A DNA stretch of 64,000 nt. Source: Staphylococcus sp. ACRSN. GTDB lineage: Bacteria; Bacillota; Bacilli; Staphylococcales; Staphylococcaceae. Made by a program: the position numbers and the translations under genes. The DNA is taken from the NCBI RefSeq assembly GCF_022346615.1, contig NZ_JAKRNS010000003.1, forward strand, positions 124,001-188,000, in the 5' to 3' direction. Below the pieces are notes generated by a model, which saw only the letters and a list, made by a program, of their open reading frames with translations, was not told the DNA's origin and ran no database searches. This document shows, piece after piece, positions 21,727 through 31,217 of this stretch (position 1 is its first letter; each line of letters begins with the position of its first letter).

Positions 21727-21842
21727 TAAAATGCTTTAATAAAAAATGAGGACTACATTTTACTTTAATTTTCCTAATTTCAGTAAAATAGAAATTCAAG
21801 TTAGATCTATTCAAGGTAAAATAAAAAATTTAAAATTCCCGA

Positions 21843-21901
21843 AAGAAAACGCTTTCTTATTTAAAGATTTATGTTATACTATTTCCATAAAGTATAACAC
21901 A
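21843..21901 (+). promoter_or_regulatory. gapB promoter with cre-like site and paired CcpN-type boxes
   Basis: AAGAAAACGCTTTCT (21843-21857) is one mismatch from the cre consensus and covers the -35 region. The -10 is TATACT at 21875-21880. TATGTTATACT (21870-21880) matches the CcpN box TRTGHYATAYW known from B. subtilis gapB and pckA. The complementary strand of 21891-21901 matches it again, so the two boxes face each other across the -10 and start site. This fits repression of the gluconeogenic GAPDH on glucose. The CcpN assignment is inference from consensus matching. Confidence 0.65.
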
Positions 21902-21920
21902 AAGATGAGGGGTGCTTTTA

Positions 21921-22949
21921 ATGGCTACAAATATTGCAATTAACGGTATGGGCAGAATCGGAAGAATGGTATTAAGAATCGCATTGAAAAACAAAAACTT
22001 AAATGTGGTGGCAATTAATGCAAGCTACCCTCCGGAAACAATTGCTCATTTGATTAATTACGATACGACTCATGGTACATACGATTTAACAGTTGAACCT
22101 GTTGAAGATGGTATCAAAGTGGATAATCATGAAATTAAATTGGTTTCTGATAGAAATCCTGAAAATTTACCTTGGAAGACAATGGGTATCGATGTTGTCA
22201 TTGAAGCAACTGGTAAATTTAATCACGGTGATAAAGCAATTGCACATATAAATGCTGGTGCAAAGAAAGTATTGTTAACTGGACCATCCAAAGGTGGCGA
22301 CGTACAAATGATTGTTAAAGGAGTGAATGATGATAAATTAGATATTGAATCTTTCGATATTTTTAGTAATGCATCATGCACAACAAATTGCATAGGTCCT
22401 GTTGCAAAAGTATTAAATGATCAATTTGGAATTGAAAATGGATTGATGACTACAGTTCATGCAATTACCAACGACCAAAACAATATTGACAATCCGCACA
22501 AGGATTTACGAAGAGCTAGATCTTGTAATGAAAGTATTATTCCAACGTCTACTGGAGCTGCGAAAGCACTCAAAGAAGTATTGCCTGAATTGGAAGGTAA
22601 ATTACATGGTATGGCTTTAAGAGTACCAACGAAGAATGTATCATTAGTTGATTTAGTTGTAGATTTAGAAAAATCAGTGACTGTTGAAGAAGTTAATGAA
22701 GCATTTAAAGTCAATACATTAGGTAATGTGATTTCAACTGAAGACGCACCTTTAGTATCAATGGATTTTAACACGAATTCACATTCAGCCATTATAGACA
22801 CACAAAGTACAATGGTGATGGGGGATAATAAGGTTAAAGTTATTGCTTGGTATGATAATGAATGGGGATATTCAAATAGAGTCGTAGAAGTAGCGGCACA
22901 AATTGGTATATTAATTGCTGATAAAGCATCTGCAGTAGTTAATTCATAA
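21921..22949 (+). CDS. gapB: Gluconeogenic glyceraldehyde-3-phosphate dehydrogenase
   Basis: GAPDH paralogue used mainly in gluconeogenesis, with NADP preference in the better-studied relatives. The 342-residue protein starts MATNIAINGMGRIGRMV (Rossmann loop). It has the catalytic NASCTTNCIGPVAKVL with the active-site Cys near 154, the conserved His in the following strand, and WYDNEWGYSNR. The start is ATG 21921, eight bases after GAGGGG; an in-frame GTG at 21912 lies inside that Shine-Dalgarno. The lone gene position beside nrdR-dnaB, outside the gapR-gapA-pgk cluster, is the GapB position in staphylococci. Confidence 0.94.
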   Translation: MATNIAINGMGRIGRMVLRIALKNKNLNVVAINASYPPETIAHLINYDTTHGTYDLTVEPVEDGIKVDNHEIKLVSDRNPENLPWKTMGIDVVIEATGKFNHGDKAIAHINAGAKKVLLTGPSKGGDVQMIVKGVNDDKLDIESFDIFSNASCTTNCIGPVAKVLNDQFGIENGLMTTVHAITNDQNNIDNPHKDLRRARSCNESIIPTSTGAAKALKEVLPELEGKLHGMALRVPTKNVSLVDLVVDLEKSVTVEEVNEAFKVNTLGNVISTEDAPLVSMDFNTNSHSAIIDTQSTMVMGDNKVKVIAWYDNEWGYSNRVVEVAAQIGILIADKASAVVNS

Positions 22950-22969
22950 TTGCGATAAAAAGTAAAACA

Positions 22970-23021
22970 ACTCTTATAAATAACATGATGTTTTATTCAA
23001 TGTTATTTATAAGAGTTTTTA
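22970..23021 (+). terminator. Rho-independent terminator after gapB
   Basis: A perfect 17-bp stem (22970-22986 with 23000-23016) is followed by five T. Confidence 0.92.
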
Positions 23022-23194
23022 TATTGTGAAGAAAAAATATATTAAAAATGAACCGTTGATAGTGTAAAATAAAAATTTTCATATAATAAAACAAGTTAAT
23101 TTAACACTATCTGACCAAGTGTGATGCCATTCTTTTGTGCTATCAATATTTATAGTATAATGAATATTAATCAAATTGGGAGGGTGATAAGACG

Positions 23195-23665
23195 ATGAAA
23201 TGCCCGAAATGTAATTCGACGCAATCACGTGTCGTTGACTCAAGACATGCTGATGAAGTAAATGCGATTCGTAGAAGAAGAGAATGCGAGAAGTGTGGGA
23301 CACGTTTCACTACTTTTGAACATATAGAGAAAAGACCATTAATTGTCGTGAAGAAAGATGGTACTAGAGAGCAGTTTTTACGTGAAAAAATATTAAACGG
23401 ACTCGTGCGTTCATGTGAAAAAAGACCAGTACGTTACGAACAATTAGAAGAAATTACAAATAATGTGGAATGGCAATTACGAGATGCTGGACAAGCGGAA
23501 ATTTCTTCTCGTGAAATTGGTGAGCATGTGATGAATTTATTGATGCATGTGGACCAAGTATCTTATGTTAGGTTTGCATCAGTTTATAAAGAGTTTAAAG
23601 ATGTCGATCAATTATTACAGTCGATGCAAGGAATATTAGCTGAAAATAAACGGAGTGATTCGTAA
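23195..23665 (+). CDS. nrdR: Transcriptional repressor NrdR
   Basis: Zinc-ribbon/ATP-cone repressor of ribonucleotide reductase genes. The 156 residues begin with the CPKC...CEKC zinc ribbon (about 3-34) including the basic [13 protein letters not shown]-contact stretch. The ATP cone follows (about 49-139: [21 protein letters not shown]). The ATG at 23195 follows GGGAGGGTG. Its stop is directly followed by the dnaB ATG with no spacer, and nrdR-dnaB-dnaI form an operon, tying dNTP supply to replication initiation. Confidence 0.97.
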   Translation: MKCPKCNSTQSRVVDSRHADEVNAIRRRRECEKCGTRFTTFEHIEKRPLIVVKKDGTREQFLREKILNGLVRSCEKRPVRYEQLEEITNNVEWQLRDAGQAEISSREIGEHVMNLLMHVDQVSYVRFASVYKEFKDVDQLLQSMQGILAENKRSDS

Positions 23666-25039
23666 ATGGATTTACAATCGTATGATTATGGATTACGTCC
23701 ACATGATAATTTTAGAGTGGTTCGAAATTTTGAGATTAATCAACAACACTTGCAAATTTTAAATCGACTGTTCACACCGCTTATCGGTCCAGATGCTATC
23801 GGTTTATATCATTATTTAAATCAATTTGTTAATCAATCGTCAGATTCGATAAACACACATTATATAATTATGAGCGAGTTAAAGATCAATTTATTAGAAT
23901 TTCGTAAACAAATGGACGTATTAGAAGGTATAGGTTTAATGAAATCTTATGTTAAACACGATGAACAACATTCTTCCTTTATTTATCACCTTGTACAACC
24001 ACCATCTGCTAAACAATTCTTTAGTGATCCTATGCTCTCCGTATATTTATATAGTGAAGTGAGTAAACAAAGGTATCAACAGTTGAAATTGTATTTTGAA
24101 GAACAAAATAAAGTCTCATTACAGCATTTTCAGGAAGTCACAAGGAATTTTACTGATGTATTTAAAGTGCCGAATCATCATGTACATGTCGATACGAGCC
24201 TTATTCCTGAGGATGAACCTTATGAGGGTATTGAACTCTCTGATGTAAAATTTGATTTTGAGACATTATTTGATTTGTTGCAAACACATTTTATAAGCAA
24301 AAAAATTATCAATAAAGAAGCGAAAAATTTAATTACACAATTAGCTACACTTTATGGTCTAACACCAGAGGCAATGAAACGCATCATATTAAAATCCATA
24401 ACGAGTGCACAAGAATTATCTTTTGAAGAATTAAGAAAGCATGCTAGAACGTATTATTTAATAGAGCATGAACAAAATTTACCTAAATTAGAGAAAAAGG
24501 TAGATTCTGATATAAAAAGTGTTTCAACAAATAAAGTTGAAGTGAAAAACGAACAGCAAAGTTGGTTGCAGCAATTGGAAGAAACAAGTCCTATTGATAT
24601 GTTAGCTTCATGGTCTGAATCTGAACCGACTGCCCAACAAAAGTTTATGATAGAAGATTTAGTCGAAAGAGAACAACTATCTTTTGGTGTGATTAATGTA
24701 TTATTGCAATTTGTAATGTTAAAAGAAGATATGAAACTACCTAAAACATATATTTTAGAGATTGCTTCGAATTGGAAGAAAAAAGGCATTAAGACAGCGG
24801 AACAAGCATATCAACATGCATTGAAAGTAAATCAGGCTCAAACAGAACCACGAAATCAAATGCCTAAATACAAACAACGTCAACTTGCCTCTAGAGAAAT
24901 GACTCCAAAATGGTTAGAAGCGAAAGAGAATGAAAGTAATGAAATGAAATCTGAAAATAAACCTGAAGAGGACGAAAAATTAAAAGCAGATCGAGAAGCA
25001 TTTCTCAAACATCTAAAGCAACAGTGGAAGGAGGAATAA
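23666..25039 (+). CDS. dnaB: Replication initiation/restart protein DnaB (helicase loader component)
   Basis: Firmicute DnaB works with DnaD and DnaI to load the replicative helicase at oriC and at stalled forks; it is not the E. coli DnaB helicase. The 457 residues contain an N-terminal winged-helix oligomerisation region and two DDBH2-type helical domains (about 200-260 and 305-380). The tail is charged and low in complexity (KSENKPEEDEKL). Start TAAATG abuts the nrdR stop, with GGAGTG inside nrdR as Shine-Dalgarno. dnaI begins 3 bp later. Confidence 0.92.
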   Translation: MDLQSYDYGLRPHDNFRVVRNFEINQQHLQILNRLFTPLIGPDAIGLYHYLNQFVNQSSDSINTHYIIMSELKINLLEFRKQMDVLEGIGLMKSYVKHDEQHSSFIYHLVQPPSAKQFFSDPMLSVYLYSEVSKQRYQQLKLYFEEQNKVSLQHFQEVTRNFTDVFKVPNHHVHVDTSLIPEDEPYEGIELSDVKFDFETLFDLLQTHFISKKIINKEAKNLITQLATLYGLTPEAMKRIILKSITSAQELSFEELRKHARTYYLIEHEQNLPKLEKKVDSDIKSVSTNKVEVKNEQQSWLQQLEETSPIDMLASWSESEPTAQQKFMIEDLVEREQLSFGVINVLLQFVMLKEDMKLPKTYILEIASNWKKKGIKTAEQAYQHALKVNQAQTEPRNQMPKYKQRQLASREMTPKWLEAKENESNEMKSENKPEEDEKLKADREAFLKHLKQQWKEE

Positions 25040-25042
25040 ATT

Positions 25043-25966
25043 ATGAAATCATTTAGTAATATAATGGGAGATTCAAATAATTTTTCAAAACGTATTGCCA
25101 AAATAAAAAAAGATGTAATAAATGATCCAGATGTAAAGGTTTTTTTAGAGAATAATCAAAAGGACCTAACAAATGCGATGATTGATGAAGACTTAAATAT
25201 ATTACAAGAATATAAAGATCAACAGAAACATTATGATGGGCATGCATTTGAACAATGCCCTAATTTTGTTAAAGGACATGTGCCAGAGTTATATATAGAG
25301 CAAGGACATATAAAAATTAAATATTTACCATGTCCTTGTAAGATCAAACACGACGAAGAAAAATTCAATTCTCATTTAATCACTTCACATCATATGCAAC
25401 GTGATACGTTGAATGCCAAACTAGAAGATATTTATATGTATGAAAGAGATAGGCTAGATGTTGCTATGGCAGTCAACAAAGTTTGTGAGCAAATTACTAA
25501 CAACGAATCACCTATTAAGGGTTTATATTTATATGGTCCTTTTGGAACTGGTAAATCATTTATAATGGGTGCTATCGCAAATCAATTAAAAACTAAAAAA
25601 ATCCCTTCAACTATTGTATATTTACCTGAATTTATTCGAACATTAAAAGGTGGATTTAAAGACGGTTCGTTTGAATCTAAACTGTCTAGAGTTAGAGAAG
25701 CTAATATATTAATGCTAGACGATATTGGTGCTGAAGAAATTACACCATGGGCACGTGACGAGGTGATTGGACCACTTCTACACTATCGTATGGTCCAAGA
25801 GTTACCAACATTTTTTACATCTAATCTTAACTTTGAAGAACTCGCACATCATCTTTCTGTAACTAGGGATGGCACTGAAAAGACGAAAGCTGCAAGAATT
25901 ATGGAACGTATTAAATCTTTAGCTACACCATACTACTTAGAAGGAAAAAATTATAGGAATGATTGA
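25043..25966 (+). CDS. dnaI: Primosomal protein DnaI, AAA+ helicase loader
   Basis: ATPase that loads the replicative helicase. The 307-residue protein has an N-terminal helicase-interacting domain with zinc-binding residues (CPNF...CPCKIKH, about 73-110). The AAA+ domain follows, with Walker A GPFGTGKSF near 170 and Walker B ILMLDDIGAE near 228; the C-terminal arginine-finger region (AARIMERI) is also present. The ATG at 25043 has a strong AAGGAGG Shine-Dalgarno. The promoter for thrS overlaps the last codons and stop of this gene. Confidence 0.95.
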   Translation: MKSFSNIMGDSNNFSKRIAKIKKDVINDPDVKVFLENNQKDLTNAMIDEDLNILQEYKDQQKHYDGHAFEQCPNFVKGHVPELYIEQGHIKIKYLPCPCKIKHDEEKFNSHLITSHHMQRDTLNAKLEDIYMYERDRLDVAMAVNKVCEQITNNESPIKGLYLYGPFGTGKSFIMGAIANQLKTKKIPSTIVYLPEFIRTLKGGFKDGSFESKLSRVREANILMLDDIGAEEITPWARDEVIGPLLHYRMVQELPTFFTSNLNFEELAHHLSVTRDGTEKTKAARIMERIKSLATPYYLEGKNYRND

Positions 25967-25990
25967 ATTATTGCATAATTGTTGTATAAT
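25963..25990 (+). promoter_or_regulatory. thrS promoter
   Basis: TTGAAT (25963-25968) and TATAAT (25985-25990) are separated by 16 bp. The -35 includes the dnaI stop codon. Transcription would start near 25997 and enter the T-box leader. Confidence 0.75.
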
Positions 25991-25995
25991 ATAGA

Positions 25996-26250
25996 TAAAT
26001 CTAAATCAATATGAAATTGTCAAAGACATGATGAATCAGTTAATACTTTACAGAGAGCCAAGTGAGTTGAGAATTTGGTAGGTATACTTGTTCATTACTA
26101 CTTTGTAAATGATGTGCTAAATCACATCCGGCTCAAGACCGTTATCTTAAGTAGAGTAGGCACAGTTAACTTTAAGTTAAACAATGTCTTATTTTAGGGT
26201 GGTACCACGATGACCTCGTCCCTTTTGGGATGGGGTTTTTTTGTTTTTTT
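25996..26250 (+). promoter_or_regulatory. T-box riboswitch leader of thrS
   Basis: The T-box sequence AGGGTGGTACCACG lies at 26196-26209. A terminator stem (about 26211-26235, GACCTCGTCCC with GGGATGGGGTT using G-U pairs) and a T run follow. Uncharged tRNA-Thr pairing with the leader favours the antiterminator and lets thrS be transcribed. I did not assign the specifier codon with confidence. The leader fills the 343-bp gap between dnaI and thrS. Confidence 0.95.
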
Positions 26251-26309
26251 AAGTAGGTATTTGATAGTTCACTATTGATTATAGTATATGTAAAATTAGG
26301 AGGGTAATT

Positions 26310-28247
26310 ATGGAGCAAATTAATATAGCATTTCCAGATGGCAATTCAAAGGTGTTTGATAAAGGTACGACTACTGAAGACATAGCACAATCTATTAGCC
26401 CTGGTTTACGTAAAAAAGCTGTAGCAGGTAAATTGAACGGACAATTGATCGACCTAACTCGACCAATCGACATAGATGGAGAAATTGAAATCGTAACACC
26501 AGGTAGTGATGAAGCATTAGAAGTGTTGCGACATTCAACAGCACACTTAATGGCACAAGCTTTAAAACGCTTGTATGGTAATGTTTGCTTCGGTGTAGGG
26601 CCGGTTATCGAAGGTGGATTTTACTACGATTTTGATATGGAAGAAAGTATTTCATCTGATGATTTTGAAAAAATTGAAAAGACAATGAAACAAATTGTAA
26701 ATGAAAATTATCCAATAGAACGTAAAGTTGTTTCAAGAAATGAAGCAAAAGCATTCTTTAGCGATGATCCTTATAAACAAGAATTGATTGATGCAATTCC
26801 TGAGGATGAAAATGTAACATTGTATTCACAAGGTGAATTCACAGATTTATGTCGTGGCGTACATGTTCCAACAACTGCAAAAATTAAAGAATTTAAATTA
26901 TTATCTACTGCAGGTGCATACTGGCGTGGAGATAGCAATAATAAAATGTTGCAACGAATTTACGGTACAGCGTTCTTTGACAAAAAAGATTTGAAAGCAC
27001 ATTTAAAAATGCTAGAGGAAAGAAAAGAACGTGACCATCGTAAAATTGGTAAAGAATTAGAATTATTCTCAAATAATCAACTTGTAGGTGCTGGGTTACC
27101 ATTATGGTTACCAAATGGTGCGACAATTCGTCGTGAGATTGAACGTTATATTGTCGATAAAGAAGTAAGTATGGGATATGATCACGTGTATACACCAGTT
27201 ATGGCAAATGTTGATCTTTATAAAACATCTGGTCACTGGGACCATTATCAAGAAGATATGTTCCCAACAATGAAATTAGATGAAAATGAAGAGATGGTGC
27301 TACGACCTATGAACTGTCCACACCATATGATGATTTATGCAAATAAACCTCATTCATATCGTGAATTGCCAATACGTATTGCAGAATTAGGAACAATGCA
27401 TCGTTACGAAGCAAGTGGTGCGGTTTCAGGATTGCAACGTGTTCGTGGCATGACGTTAAATGATGCTCACATTTTCGTACGTCCAGATCAGATTAAAGAA
27501 GAATTCAAACGCGTTGTTAATTTAATTATTGATGTTTACAATGATTTTGGTTTTGAAAATTATTCATTCCGATTAAGTTACCGTGATCCTGAGGATAAAG
27601 AAAAGTACTTCGATGATGATGATATGTGGAACAAAGCGGAAAGTATGTTAAAAGAAGCGGCTGATGAATTAGAGTTAGATTACGAAGAGGCGATCGGTGA
27701 GGCGGCATTCTATGGTCCTAAACTAGACGTACAAGTTCAAACTGCTATGGGTAAAGAAGAAACATTATCAACTGCTCAACTGGACTTCTTATTACCTCAA
27801 AAATTTGATTTAACTTATATTGGTAATGATGGTGAACAACATCGACCTGTCGTAATACACCGTGGAGTAGTTTCTACAATGGAACGCTTTGTTGCATTCT
27901 TAACTGAAGAAACTAAAGGTGCATATCCTACTTGGTTAGCACCAAAACAAGTTGCAATTATTCCAGTTAATGTGGATTTACATTATGATTATGCACGTCG
28001 CATACAAGATGAGTTAAAATCGCAAGGTGTTCGTGTAGATATCGATGATCGTAATGAAAAAATGGGCTACAAAATTAGAGAAGCACAAATGCAAAAAATT
28101 CCATATCAACTTGTAGTTGGTGACAAAGAAGTAGAAAATAATGAAGTGAATGTGCGAAAGTATGGTTCACAAGATCAAGAAACACTAGAAAAAGATGAGT
28201 TTATTTGGAATTTAGTTGATGAAATTCGATTGAAAAAACAAAGATAG
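26310..28247 (+). CDS. thrS: Threonyl-tRNA synthetase
   Basis: Class II synthetase charging tRNA-Thr. The 645 residues follow the full-length layout: TGS domain (about 1-64), editing domain with [13 protein letters not shown] (about 73-86) as zinc-like HxxxH site, class II core and anticodon-binding domain (about 545-640). The core includes [17 protein letters not shown] (about 333) and [18 protein letters not shown]. The ATG at 26310 has a TAGGAGG Shine-Dalgarno. Expression is set by the T-box upstream. Confidence 0.98.
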   Translation: MEQINIAFPDGNSKVFDKGTTTEDIAQSISPGLRKKAVAGKLNGQLIDLTRPIDIDGEIEIVTPGSDEALEVLRHSTAHLMAQALKRLYGNVCFGVGPVIEGGFYYDFDMEESISSDDFEKIEKTMKQIVNENYPIERKVVSRNEAKAFFSDDPYKQELIDAIPEDENVTLYSQGEFTDLCRGVHVPTTAKIKEFKLLSTAGAYWRGDSNNKMLQRIYGTAFFDKKDLKAHLKMLEERKERDHRKIGKELELFSNNQLVGAGLPLWLPNGATIRREIERYIVDKEVSMGYDHVYTPVMANVDLYKTSGHWDHYQEDMFPTMKLDENEEMVLRPMNCPHHMMIYANKPHSYRELPIRIAELGTMHRYEASGAVSGLQRVRGMTLNDAHIFVRPDQIKEEFKRVVNLIIDVYNDFGFENYSFRLSYRDPEDKEKYFDDDDMWNKAESMLKEAADELELDYEEAIGEAAFYGPKLDVQVQTAMGKEETLSTAQLDFLLPQKFDLTYIGNDGEQHRPVVIHRGVVSTMERFVAFLTEETKGAYPTWLAPKQVAIIPVNVDLHYDYARRIQDELKSQGVRVDIDDRNEKMGYKIREAQMQKIPYQLVVGDKEVENNEVNVRKYGSQDQETLEKDEFIWNLVDEIRLKKQR

Positions 28248-28249
28248 TC

Positions 28250-28278
28250 TTGAAAGTCTGTATAAAATAATGTATATT
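28250..28278 (+). promoter_or_regulatory. lysP leader promoter
   Basis: TTGAAA (28250-28255) and TATATT (28273-28278) have a 17-bp spacer, starting three bases after the thrS stop. Confidence 0.6.
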
Positions 28279-28314
28279 ACAAGTTAGTGAAATAAACAAA
28301 AATTCATAAAAATT

Positions 28315-28535
28315 TGAGTTAGAGGTTGCGTTTTTAAATAGTAAGTTACTTGATGTCGACTGGGACAAATGATGGATAACTGAAAGGTGAAATCGCCGAA
28401 ACAATTATTGTCCATTTGCAATATTTGTTGGGTCAGTTTTCGAAAGAAACTGAACTGTCACATATGTGATGTGCTACCTATATACATGCTATTATTAAAT
28501 TGGTTGCATATCTATCAGGTATGCAACCTTTTTTT
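28315..28535 (+). promoter_or_regulatory. Lysine riboswitch (L-box) with terminator
   Basis: The conserved lysine-riboswitch pieces appear in order: AGAGGTTGCG (28321-28330), an AAGTTA internal loop, GAAAGGTGAAATCGCCGAA (about 28380-28400) and GTTGGGTCAG near 28430. A strong terminator follows, GGTTGCATA (28502-28510) with TATGCAACC (28520-28528) and seven T. Lysine binding should end transcription before the permease gene. The class is recognised from consensus segments; the full five-helix junction was not folded. Confidence 0.88.
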
Positions 28536-28695
28536 AGGCGTTGAACTATAAAGCATACGCTTCGGGAAGAGCAAAATTTATAGTGGACTACTGATATGGA
28601 CAGATGGATTTATATCAGTTAATTAAAACTATAATAATACTGGCTATAAACATATAGAAAGTTAACCTCTAAGTTTACAAAGAAAGGAAGCTTCT

Positions 28696-30192
28696 ATGGC
28701 AAAACAAAATAATCAGAATGACGGTATACAAAGAGGACTTAAAGACCGTCATATTTCAATGATCGCAATCGGCGGATGTATCGGTACTGGATTGTTTATG
28801 ACATCAGGCGGTGCGATACATGATGCAGGTGCGTTAGGAGCATTGTTAGCCTATGCAATTATCGGTGCGATGGTATTTTTCTTAATGACTTCACTTGGTG
28901 AAATGGCAACTTATTTACCGGTGTCAGGGTCATTTAGTACATATGCTACAAGATTTGTTGATCCATCACTTGGATTTGCACTGGGTTGGAACTATTGGTT
29001 TAACTGGGTAATAACTGTTGCGGCAGATGTTACGATTGCTGCACAAGTAATTCAATACTGGAGCCCGTTAGCAGGTATGCCAGCTTGGATTTGGAGTTGT
29101 CTGTTTTTAGTTATTATATTTGGCTTAAATGCTTTGTCTGTACGTGTTTATGGAGAAAGTGAATATTGGTTTGCTTTAATTAAAGTAGTAACGGTAATCA
29201 TTTTTATAGCTATCGGTTTATTAACGATTGTAGGTATTATGGGAGGCGAAGTTGTCGGCTTTGATACATTTACAAAAGGAAATGGCCCAATCTTAGGAGA
29301 TGGTATCGGCGGCAGTCTATTATCAATTTTAGGTGTATTCTTAGTTGCCGGGTTCTCATTCCAAGGAACTGAATTAATCGGTATTACTGCTGGTGAATCT
29401 GAAAATCCAGAAAGAGCGGTACCTAAAGCCATTAAACAAGTTTTCTGGAGAATATTATTGTTCTACATTTTAGCGATTTTTGTAATTGGTATGCTCATTC
29501 CTTATGATAGCTCAGCATTAATGGGTGGAGGAGATAGTGTAGCTACATCACCATTTACACTCGTGTTCAAGAATGCAGGACTTGCATTTGCAGCATCATT
29601 TATGAATGCTGTTATATTAACTTCAGTATTGTCTGCAGGAAATTCGGGTATGTATGCATCAACACGAATGTTATATTCAATGAGTAAAGACAAACTTGCT
29701 TTTCCTATATTTGGAAGAACGAATAAGTACGGTGTGCCATATATGTCATTGATTGTAACTGGGGTTATTGTAATCGGTATTTTCTTATTGCAACACGTAA
29801 GTGGGGATGCTTATCAATACATTGTTGCTGCAAGTGGTATGACTGGATTTATTGCTTGGGTAGGTATTGCGATAAGCCATTATAGATTTAGAATGGCTTT
29901 TAACAAACAGAATTATGATAAATCTAAATTAAAATACACAGCAAAATTATTCCCATTTGGACCTATATTTGCAGGGTTCTTATGTGTGGTTGTAATAATT
30001 GGTCAAGATGTTGATTTTATAAAAACTGGAGATTTCGATTTAAACCGTTTTATCATAACGTATATGGGAATTCCAGTATTCTTGATTTTCTTCATATATC
30101 ACAAATTACGTTATAAAACGAAAAAAATTCCATTAGAACAAGTTGATCTCCGTCAAGATGTCAAAATGGATGAAGTAAAAGAAATTAAATAA
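28696..30192 (+). CDS. lysP: Lysine-specific permease
   Basis: APC-superfamily amino acid importer with about twelve membrane spans. The 498-residue protein opens with QRGLKDRHISMIAIGGCIGTGLFM and carries GFSFQGTELIGITAGESENPERAVPKA, the central amino acid permease signature, then a charged cytoplasmic tail. Substrate is inferred from LysP similarity and, strongly, from the lysine riboswitch in its leader. The ATG at 28696 follows AAAGGAAG. It is transcribed alone: its leader terminator precedes it and the infC promoter follows. Confidence 0.92.
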   Translation: MAKQNNQNDGIQRGLKDRHISMIAIGGCIGTGLFMTSGGAIHDAGALGALLAYAIIGAMVFFLMTSLGEMATYLPVSGSFSTYATRFVDPSLGFALGWNYWFNWVITVAADVTIAAQVIQYWSPLAGMPAWIWSCLFLVIIFGLNALSVRVYGESEYWFALIKVVTVIIFIAIGLLTIVGIMGGEVVGFDTFTKGNGPILGDGIGGSLLSILGVFLVAGFSFQGTELIGITAGESENPERAVPKAIKQVFWRILLFYILAIFVIGMLIPYDSSALMGGGDSVATSPFTLVFKNAGLAFAASFMNAVILTSVLSAGNSGMYASTRMLYSMSKDKLAFPIFGRTNKYGVPYMSLIVTGVIVIGIFLLQHVSGDAYQYIVAASGMTGFIAWVGIAISHYRFRMAFNKQNYDKSKLKYTAKLFPFGPIFAGFLCVVVIIGQDVDFIKTGDFDLNRFIITYMGIPVFLIFFIYHKLRYKTKKIPLEQVDLRQDVKMDEVKEIK

Positions 30193-30197
30193 AACTG

Positions 30198-30226
30198 TTG
30201 ACTTAAATGATTAATGTTGATATGAT
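30198..30226 (+). promoter_or_regulatory. infC-rpmI-rplT promoter
   Basis: TTGACT (30198-30203) and TATGAT (30221-30226) with a 17-bp spacer. Confidence 0.75.
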
Positions 30227-30229
30227 AGG

Positions 30230-30370
30230 TAACGTTGAATACGAAACGAACCAAGAAGAAACTCCCGTTTCTCACCTGTAGCGACGCTAATTGCAGTTGG
30301 CAGGTCTATATATACATGAATCATCATGTGTAGAAAGGAGCGGGTATCTTGTATACTCGCTCTTTTTGCT
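30230..30370 (+). promoter_or_regulatory. L20-type leader of the infC operon with terminator
   Basis: A structured 160-base leader ends in the hairpin GAGCGGGTAT (30338-30347) with ATACTCGCTC (30353-30362) and five T. In Firmicutes this operon is autoregulated by L20 binding its leader and promoting termination. The terminator and position fit; the L20-binding fold itself was not verified. Confidence 0.75.
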
Positions 30371-30406
30371 TGGGATAATTTCGTAAAAATCTTGGAGGTG
30401 TCAACC

Positions 30407-30925
30407 ATAGCAAAAGATCAAACTCAAGTTAACGAAAAGATTCGCGCAAAAGAATTACGTTTAATAGGTCAAGATGGAGAACAAATTGGCGTTAAAACGA
30501 AAAACGAAGCCCTTGAAATGGCTGAACGCGTTGGTTTAGATGTAGTCTTAATGGCTCCAAATGCTAAACCACCTGTTGCTAGAATTATGGATTACGGTAA
30601 ATACAAATTCGAACAACAGAAAAAAGAAAAAGAAATGAAAAAGAAACAAAAAACAATTAATCTTAAAGAAATTCGTTTGAGCCCAACAATTGAGGAACAT
30701 GATTTCCAAACTAAATTGAAAAATGGACGCAAATTTTTATCTAAAGGTGATAAATGTAAAGTTTCAATTCGTTTCAGAGGTCGTGCAATTACGCACAAAG
30801 AAATTGGTCAACGTGTTTTAGAAAAATTTGCAGAAGAATGTAAAGATATCGCGACAGTTGAACAAAGACCAAAAATGGACGGGCGTCAAATGTTTATTAC
30901 GCTTAATCCATTAAACGAAAAATAA
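30407..30925 (+). CDS. infC: Translation initiation factor IF-3
   Basis: Binds the 30S subunit, checks start-codon pairing and keeps subunits apart. The most likely start is the rare codon ATA at 30407, seven bases after GGAGGT (30394-30399), giving 172 residues starting [16 protein letters not shown]. The in-frame GTG at 30398 (175 residues) overlaps the Shine-Dalgarno itself, and the ATG at 30326 falls inside the leader before the terminator. IF3 genes often use rare starts to allow self-control. Both domains are complete, joined by the lysine-rich linker near 75-90 ([13 protein letters not shown]). rpmI follows after 27 bp. Confidence 0.93.
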   Translation: MAKDQTQVNEKIRAKELRLIGQDGEQIGVKTKNEALEMAERVGLDVVLMAPNAKPPVARIMDYGKYKFEQQKKEKEMKKKQKTINLKEIRLSPTIEEHDFQTKLKNGRKFLSKGDKCKVSIRFRGRAITHKEIGQRVLEKFAEECKDIATVEQRPKMDGRQMFITLNPLNEK

Positions 30926-30952
30926 TAAAGATATTACAGGAGGAAATGAATC

Positions 30953-31153
30953 ATGCCTAAAATGAAAACACACCGTGGAGCAGCTAAACGTGTTAAAAGA
31001 ACTGGTTCAGGTAAATTAAAACGTTCAAGAGCATTCACATCTCACTTATTCGCTAACAAATCTACTAAGCAAAAACGTAAATTACGTAAAGCTTCATTAG
31101 TACACAAATCAGACATGAAACGTGTAAAACAATTATTATCTTATAAAAAATAA
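30953..31153 (+). CDS. rpmI: 50S ribosomal protein L35
   Basis: A 66-residue, very basic ribosomal protein beginning [21 protein letters not shown], the L35 signature. The ATG at 30953 follows a strong AGGAGG. It is the middle gene of infC-rpmI-rplT. Confidence 0.98.
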   Translation: MPKMKTHRGAAKRVKRTGSGKLKRSRAFTSHLFANKSTKQKRKLRKASLVHKSDMKRVKQLLSYKK

Positions 31154-31217
31154 TTGACGAGAACTATATTCAAAAGATTATATTTAAGTACGAAGATATT
31201 TAGAGGAGGAATTTATT

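Larger units (their letters stand above)
21151..21842 (+). other. Long gene-free region with four stem-loops between coaE and gapB
   Basis: About 690 bp without a convincing protein gene. It contains four stem-loops: 21328-21364, 21538-21570, 21579-21596 (CTGGGA/TCCCAG) and 21693-21726. The first two are followed by T-rich tracts, as expected for ends of transcripts. The stretch about 21400-21580 could be one small RNA gene ending at the 21538 stem. A reverse-strand open frame of 82 codons (21418-21666) crosses these hairpins and has no other support. Confidence 0.45.

Noticed and set aside
21746..21943. 65-codon forward frame across the gapB promoter
   Set aside because: It covers the cre-like site, -10 and gapB start in another frame, and has no Shine-Dalgarno sequence.
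28315..28535. Reading the lysP leader as a T-box
   Set aside because: No GGTGGTACCACG-type box is present, and the conserved pieces are those of the lysine riboswitch.
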